A program made the translations under genes and the position numbers. A DNA stretch of 10,371 bases, taken from an uncultured Treponema sp. Lineage in GTDB: Bacteria > Spirochaetota > Spirochaetia > Treponematales > Treponemataceae. Below, one piece after another: positions 7,001 to 10,371 of the stretch; position 1 is the first letter of the stretch, and every line of letters begins with the position of its first letter. The DNA lies in NCBI GenBank assembly GCA_947165795.1, contig CAMVBP010000057.1:1-10371 (forward strand), in the 5' to 3' direction. The notes under the pieces were generated by a model that saw only the letters and a list, made by a program, of their open reading frames with translations, did not search any database and was not told the DNA's origin.

Positions 7001-7987
7001 ATGTCAAAAGCTATGAGAAAATTTTTCGGCTGGTTAATTGCTATAGTTATTTTACTGATTGTTTTCCTGTTTATGGGACCTTTCTATATAGTAAATGAAG
7101 GAAATCAGGTTGTTGTTACCCGCTTTGGTAGTATTGTAGATACTCACACAGATTCAGGACTTTACTTTAAAATTCCTTTCCTTGATAAAGTAACAACTTA
7201 TCCAAAACTTGTACTTTCTCTGGATGGAGATGAACAGCGAATTCCTACTAAAGAAAATCAGTTTATTATTGTAGATACAACTTCAAGATGGAGAATAAGT
7301 GATCCTGCAAAATTCTATCAGAGTCTTACAAATCTTGATAACGCCTACAACAAACTTTCTGATATTATTGATTCTTCATGCAGAACTGTAATTACTCAGA
7401 ACAGACTTTCTGAAATTGTAAGAAGTTCAAATATTATAAATGAATCTTCTACAAATACAGACGAAGAAAATGAAGAAGCAAAGGAAATTGTTGAACTTGT
7501 AAACGAAGCTGCTTCCAACGAAATTGTTACAAAAGGAAGAAGTGAACTCTGCCGCCTTATGACAGTAGAAGCAAACAAACTTGTTCCGGAATATGGTATT
7601 GATTTGATTGATATTGTTCCGCGCCAGATTAAATATTCAGATGAACTGACTGAATCTGTATATAATAGAATGATTAAGGACAGAAATCAGGTTGCACAGG
7701 CATACCGTTCTCTTGGAGAAGGTAAAAAAGCTGAATGGCTTGGTAAGCTCGAAAGCGATAAAAGAACAATTGCTTCTGAAGCATACCGCAAAAGCGAGGA
7801 AATAAAAGGTAACGCAGATGCAGAAGCTGCAGCCATTTATTCACAGGCCTACAACCGCGATCCTGAATTCTATATGTTCTGGAAGAGTATGGAATCTTAT
7901 AAAGCAAATTTAAAGGATTACCCTGCTACTTACAGTACAGACATGGATTATTTTGATTATCTTTACAGCCCGGATGGAAAGCGATGA
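7001..7987 (+). CDS. hflC: HflC, SPFH-family partner of HflK
   Basis: HflC is the second subunit of the HflKC complex. The product is 328 residues, close to E. coli HflC (334). The layout is a short N-terminus, one membrane helix (about 9-28), the SPFH domain from VVVTRFGSIV (37-46), a coiled-coil region (about 215-280) and the diagnostic DPEFYMFWKSMESY (287-300) near the C-terminus. The DTTSRWRI and DPAKFYQS segments (92-107) are also typical. An acidic, Ser/Asn/Glu-rich stretch (about 147-172) falls where the family normally has the variable loop with the Arg/Glu-rich helix. A strong ribosome binding site precedes it. The last codons overlap the next gene: its ATG at 7984 shares four bases (ATGA) with this stop, so the two are probably translationally coupled. 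Confidence 0.95.
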   Translation: MSKAMRKFFGWLIAIVILLIVFLFMGPFYIVNEGNQVVVTRFGSIVDTHTDSGLYFKIPFLDKVTTYPKLVLSLDGDEQRIPTKENQFIIVDTTSRWRISDPAKFYQSLTNLDNAYNKLSDIIDSSCRTVITQNRLSEIVRSSNIINESSTNTDEENEEAKEIVELVNEAASNEIVTKGRSELCRLMTVEANKLVPEYGIDLIDIVPRQIKYSDELTESVYNRMIKDRNQVAQAYRSLGEGKKAEWLGKLESDKRTIASEAYRKSEEIKGNADAEAAAIYSQAYNRDPEFYMFWKSMESYKANLKDYPATYSTDMDYFDYLYSPDGKR

Positions 7988-9672
7988 AACTGATTGAACT
8001 TGTTGATGAACAGTTAAGATTAAATTCACATCTTAATGAATATTCTTTTGGAAAAACAAATTATGAAGCTGCACTGGCACAGGAAGGAAAATTTTGGGAT
8101 GGAAAGAAATTTTCTAACTGGTCATTCAATGATGTTCAATCATTCAACGTAGAAGGCAAAGAAGAAAGATTTGTTTTTTACTGCGGAGATAATCCGCTCG
8201 GTAAGAAATTCAAATCACTGCAGGAATACTTTGAAGAAGGCGGAGAACAGATGTTTTCTGCCGCAAAGCTTATGTGCAAAGTTCTCACAGAAGCTGCAGA
8301 AGAAGAAATAGAAATTCCTAAGGTTGGTCCCGCAGGAATTCTTATTAATTCAGATAATTCCATTCTGTTTATGCCTCAGGATTTATTTATTAATTCTACA
8401 AACGGGCTTTCAAAAACAGAACAATTTTATGCGCAATATGTAATTTTAAATCAGACGCTTTCTGAACTGCCTTCTTTATGTTTTACAAGGGCATGTATTG
8501 CTTACAAAGCACTCACAGGATTTTTCCCGTTCCAGAATGAAGAACTTGTTGAACGCAATTCCGATATTCTGGACCGGAATTTTATGCCTGTTGAATTATG
8601 CATTCAAAACCTGAATCCGCAGCTTGCTAAAGAAATTAACAGAGGCTTAAAACTAAATTCAAATATTGTAAACATTCCGGGAAAAAGAAAAAAAGGAAAA
8701 TCTAACGAAGATTTAACTCCTGTAAAGGAATTTCCTGTAGAACTTTTAGATGAAGCCTGGAAGCTTGCAAAAGAACAGCAGAAGAACGGCAACAAGGAAT
8801 TCGAAGAACGTGCCAGAAATTATATGAAGGCAAAAAAATCACGGATTTCTGCAAAAAGAAAACTCAGAAAAAATTCAATTACAATTGTTGCTGTTTTTAT
8901 TGTTGCTGCAGTTGCCGGTTTAATAACTTTAGATACAGTAAAATCAAAGCAGTCTGAATTCACTTCCAAAGGCTTAAATTCCGAACAGACAATTCAGGCT
9001 TTCTTTTACGGTGTAAATACACAGGCTACAACTCTTCTGGATAATATTTCCAAAGGAAAAAGCTCAAAGCGCTTTATAGATACAGTAAGTCAGGTTTTTG
9101 TTTTAAGCAAACAGCGCGAATCTTACGGTTCAAAAGGATTTGTAACTCCGGAAAACTGGCTTATCTACTCTACTACAGAACAACGCTATAACAATTCAGC
9201 AATCTATGGAATTACAAATTTACGAATTGATGGTTCAAATAAAATTTCCGAGCTTGATGTAAAAATGTCTACATTTAAAGATAAGCCTGAGCCTGTAACA
9301 AAAGAAGGCAATGTAAGCTTATCAAAAGGTTCGGTTTTCGTTCATACTGCAGATTATTATTTTATTCACACAGAAGACGAAGAACATTTCTTCCAGGTAG
9401 AAAAAAGACATTCAACCTTTACGCTTACCTACATTAAAGACAGGTGGATAATAACTGATATTGTTTCCGATGCAGAAGTTCTGGACGTTGACTGCAACAA
9501 ATTCAAATCTGATTATTTCAATGCTTTGACGGAATTTAATTATAACCAGCTTGAAGCCACAGCTTCTTTAAGGGAAAAATACAACTGGCTTCCAACTGAT
9601 TATGCAATGAAAATAGAAAACGACAGACTTATCTGGGAAGCAGAACATCCAATGGAAGTTCTTGGATTCTAA
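7984..9672 (+). CDS. Single-pass membrane protein with a kinase-like (probable pseudokinase) cytoplasmic domain, coupled to hflKC
   Basis: I know no named family for this 562-residue protein. A cytoplasmic part (1-296) ends in a very basic stretch (282-296). One membrane helix (about 298-316) and an outward domain of about 245 residues follow. Residues 62-227 run in the order of a Ser/Thr kinase C-lobe. FYCGDNPLGKKFKSLQEYF resembles the hinge and helix D. GPAGILINSDNSILFMPQ (115-132) resembles the catalytic loop (KPANILI...) and DFG strand. FTRACIAYKALTGFFPF (167-183) resembles helix F with LTGxxPF. LNPQLAKEINRGLKLN (210-225) resembles the final helix. The HRD Asp, catalytic-loop Asn and DFG Asp are all absent, and no Gly-rich loop or VAIK Lys is visible, so it should be inactive. 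The outer domain ends in a strand (FTLTYIKDRWIITDI) loosely like NTF2-fold proteins. The start overlaps the hflC stop (ATGA), suggesting a stoichiometric HflKC partner. The kinase relation is by eye only. Confidence 0.9.
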   Translation: MKLIELVDEQLRLNSHLNEYSFGKTNYEAALAQEGKFWDGKKFSNWSFNDVQSFNVEGKEERFVFYCGDNPLGKKFKSLQEYFEEGGEQMFSAAKLMCKVLTEAAEEEIEIPKVGPAGILINSDNSILFMPQDLFINSTNGLSKTEQFYAQYVILNQTLSELPSLCFTRACIAYKALTGFFPFQNEELVERNSDILDRNFMPVELCIQNLNPQLAKEINRGLKLNSNIVNIPGKRKKGKSNEDLTPVKEFPVELLDEAWKLAKEQQKNGNKEFEERARNYMKAKKSRISAKRKLRKNSITIVAVFIVAAVAGLITLDTVKSKQSEFTSKGLNSEQTIQAFFYGVNTQATTLLDNISKGKSSKRFIDTVSQVFVLSKQRESYGSKGFVTPENWLIYSTTEQRYNNSAIYGITNLRIDGSNKISELDVKMSTFKDKPEPVTKEGNVSLSKGSVFVHTADYYFIHTEDEEHFFQVEKRHSTFTLTYIKDRWIITDIVSDAEVLDVDCNKFKSDYFNALTEFNYNQLEATASLREKYNWLPTDYAMKIENDRLIWEAEHPMEVLGF

Positions 9673-9678
9673 ATTTAC

Positions 9679-9696
9679 ATGGCCGATTACGGCCAT
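9679..9696 (+). terminator. Perfect hairpin after the hflKC operon, possible terminator
   Basis: ATGGCCG and CGGCCAT form a 7-base-pair GC-rich stem with an ATTA loop, starting 7 bases after the stop of the third operon gene. The position fits a transcript end. No T tract follows (next bases TATCCGCTG), so this is either a weak or factor-assisted terminator or a 3' stabilising hairpin. Confidence 0.45.
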
Positions 9697-9731
9697 TATC
9701 CGCTGCCAAAACACAGAACCTCATTTTATTT

Positions 9732-9754
9732 TGACAAAATTTTAATTTTTGTCA
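9732..9754. promoter_or_regulatory. Palindrome abutting the carboxylase promoter, possible operator
   Basis: TGACAAAA (9732-9739) and TTTTGTCA (9747-9754) are perfect 8-base inverted arms separated by 7 A/T bases. The second arm ends directly against the -35 hexamer at 9755. The size and placement suit a dimeric repressor or activator site. It is too A/T-rich and lacks the T tail expected of a terminator. The regulator cannot be identified from sequence. Confidence 0.45.
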
Positions 9755-9783
9755 TTGACACTCTAACACTCTTTTAATATTAT
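9755..9783 (+). promoter_or_regulatory. Near-consensus sigma-70 promoter of the carboxyltransferase gene
   Basis: A perfect -35 TTGACA (9755-9760) is followed by a 17-base spacer and TATTAT (9778-9783, five of six consensus). Transcription should start near 9790, about 23 bases before the ATG. GAGG at 9804-9807 lies 5 bases before the start codon. It is the best promoter in the window. Confidence 0.75.
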
Positions 9784-9812
9784 TAAACCAACAATTATTT
9801 CACGAGGTTATT

Positions 9813-10371
9813 ATGGAATACAATGTTGAAAAACAGCACGCAAAGGGAAAACTTCACGCTATTGAGCGTATCAATGCACTTTGCGACAAAGGAACATTCG
9901 TAGAGACTTATCAGGGTGTTAAGCATAACTGCACAAGCTTTGGAATGGATAAAAAAGATATTCCTTATGATGGTGTAATTACTGGTTTTGGAAAAATAAA
10001 CGGACGTAAAGTTGCTGTTTATGCACAGGACTTTACAATTCAGGGTGGTTCGCTCGGACATATGCACGGCCGCAAAATTGCTGACCTTACAAAAATGGCA
10101 ATCGATGCACGCTGTCCTGTAATTGGAATTAACGACTCGGGTGGAGCCCGCATTCAGGAAGGTGTAGAAGCGCTCGGCGGATACGGTAACGTATTCAACC
10201 AGAACGTTCGCGCTTCCGGTGCCATTCCTCAGATTTCTATCATCGCTGGTCCTTGTGCTGGTGGTGCCGTATATTCACCAGGAATTACAGACTTTATTTT
10301 TACTGTTGATAAGGTTACTCAGATGTTCATTACAGGACCAAAGGTTGTTAAATCTGTAATGTTTATGGATA
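9813..10371 (+). CDS. Biotin-dependent acyl-CoA carboxyltransferase/decarboxylase subunit, 3' end cut off
   Basis: The visible 186 residues match the N-terminal carboxyltransferase domain shared by propionyl-CoA carboxylase beta, methylmalonyl-CoA decarboxylase alpha (MmdA) and related decarboxylases, usually about 510 residues. These move CO2 between biotin and an acyl-CoA. Seen in order are VEKQHAKGKL (5-14), AQDFTIQGGSLGHMHGRK (71-88), GINDSGGARIQEGVEALGGY (105-124) and GPCAGGAVYSP (146-156), the last two carrying the oxyanion-hole glycines that bind the CoA thioester. FITGPKVVKSV (172-182) follows. The protein starts about 20-25 residues later than many homologues. No upstream in-frame start exists (TGA at 9756-9758), and a good promoter and GAGG site precede the ATG, so the short form is real. 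The substrate cannot be fixed here; in an anaerobic spirochaete a role in methylmalonyl-CoA/propionyl-CoA interconversion is likely. Downstream genes (biotin carrier, membrane beta subunit or biotin carboxylase) would decide. Confidence 0.94.
   Translation, partial: MEYNVEKQHAKGKLHAIERINALCDKGTFVETYQGVKHNCTSFGMDKKDIPYDGVITGFGKINGRKVAVYAQDFTIQGGSLGHMHGRKIADLTKMAIDARCPVIGINDSGGARIQEGVEALGGYGNVFNQNVRASGAIPQISIIAGPCAGGAVYSPGITDFIFTVDKVTQMFITGPKVVKSVMFMD

Noticed and set aside
9740..9812. A riboswitch ahead of the carboxyltransferase gene
   Set aside because: The predicted leader is only about 23 bases, too short for a known riboswitch class.
9795..10067. A 90-codon minus-strand reading frame
   Set aside because: It is antisense to the clearly recognisable carboxyltransferase gene and has no family resemblance or start signals.

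Overview
The window looks like chromosomal DNA of a low-GC spirochaete, most likely a host-associated Treponema. This is inferred from overall protein character, AT-rich codon use, clear GGAG-type ribosome binding sites at some genes and none at others, and a secreted protein and a membrane protein that resemble no broadly conserved family. No 16S rRNA or other decisive marker is present, so the genus is a judgement. The largest non-coding gap is 140 bases. I found no tRNA, rRNA, CRISPR array, insertion sequence or phage gene.

Layout. (1) 1-698, plus strand: the 3' two thirds of prfA (peptide chain release factor 1). (2) 770-1417, plus: a small exported protein of unknown function. (3) 1429-5963, minus: an apparent three-gene operon read right to left. 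It encodes a membrane-anchored DUF4230-type protein, then the two halves of a heterodimeric ABC exporter of the TM287/TM288 type. The first half has a degenerate ATP site (Walker B Asp-Asp, Gln in the switch position). The second has the intact catalytic residues but an altered signature motif. (4) 6020-9672, plus and divergent from the operon: hflK, hflC and a third gene whose start codon overlaps the hflC stop. (5) 9679-9812: hairpins, a palindrome and a near-consensus promoter. (6) 9813 to the edge, plus: the 5' part of a biotin-dependent acyl-CoA carboxyltransferase or decarboxylase subunit.

How the genes work together. HflK and HflC form the SPFH-family membrane complex that in other bacteria cages and regulates the FtsH protease. 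Here a 562-residue single-pass membrane protein is translationally coupled to them. Its cytoplasmic half looks to me like a heavily degenerated Ser/Thr protein kinase (a pseudokinase), followed by one membrane helix and an extracytoplasmic domain. This is the most interesting candidate for an undescribed system in the window: a pseudokinase-type partner of the HflKC complex. The ABC pair and the DUF4230 protein form a separate envelope-related unit sharing the divergent control region at 5964-6019.

Other notable points are a Gln in place of the near-invariant His of the stop-codon-recognition loop in RF1, two intergenic spacers (699-769 and 3394-3480) that share a hairpin plus TCCCCCGCAA arrangement and may be copies of a dispersed element, and a palindrome abutting the carboxylase promoter.
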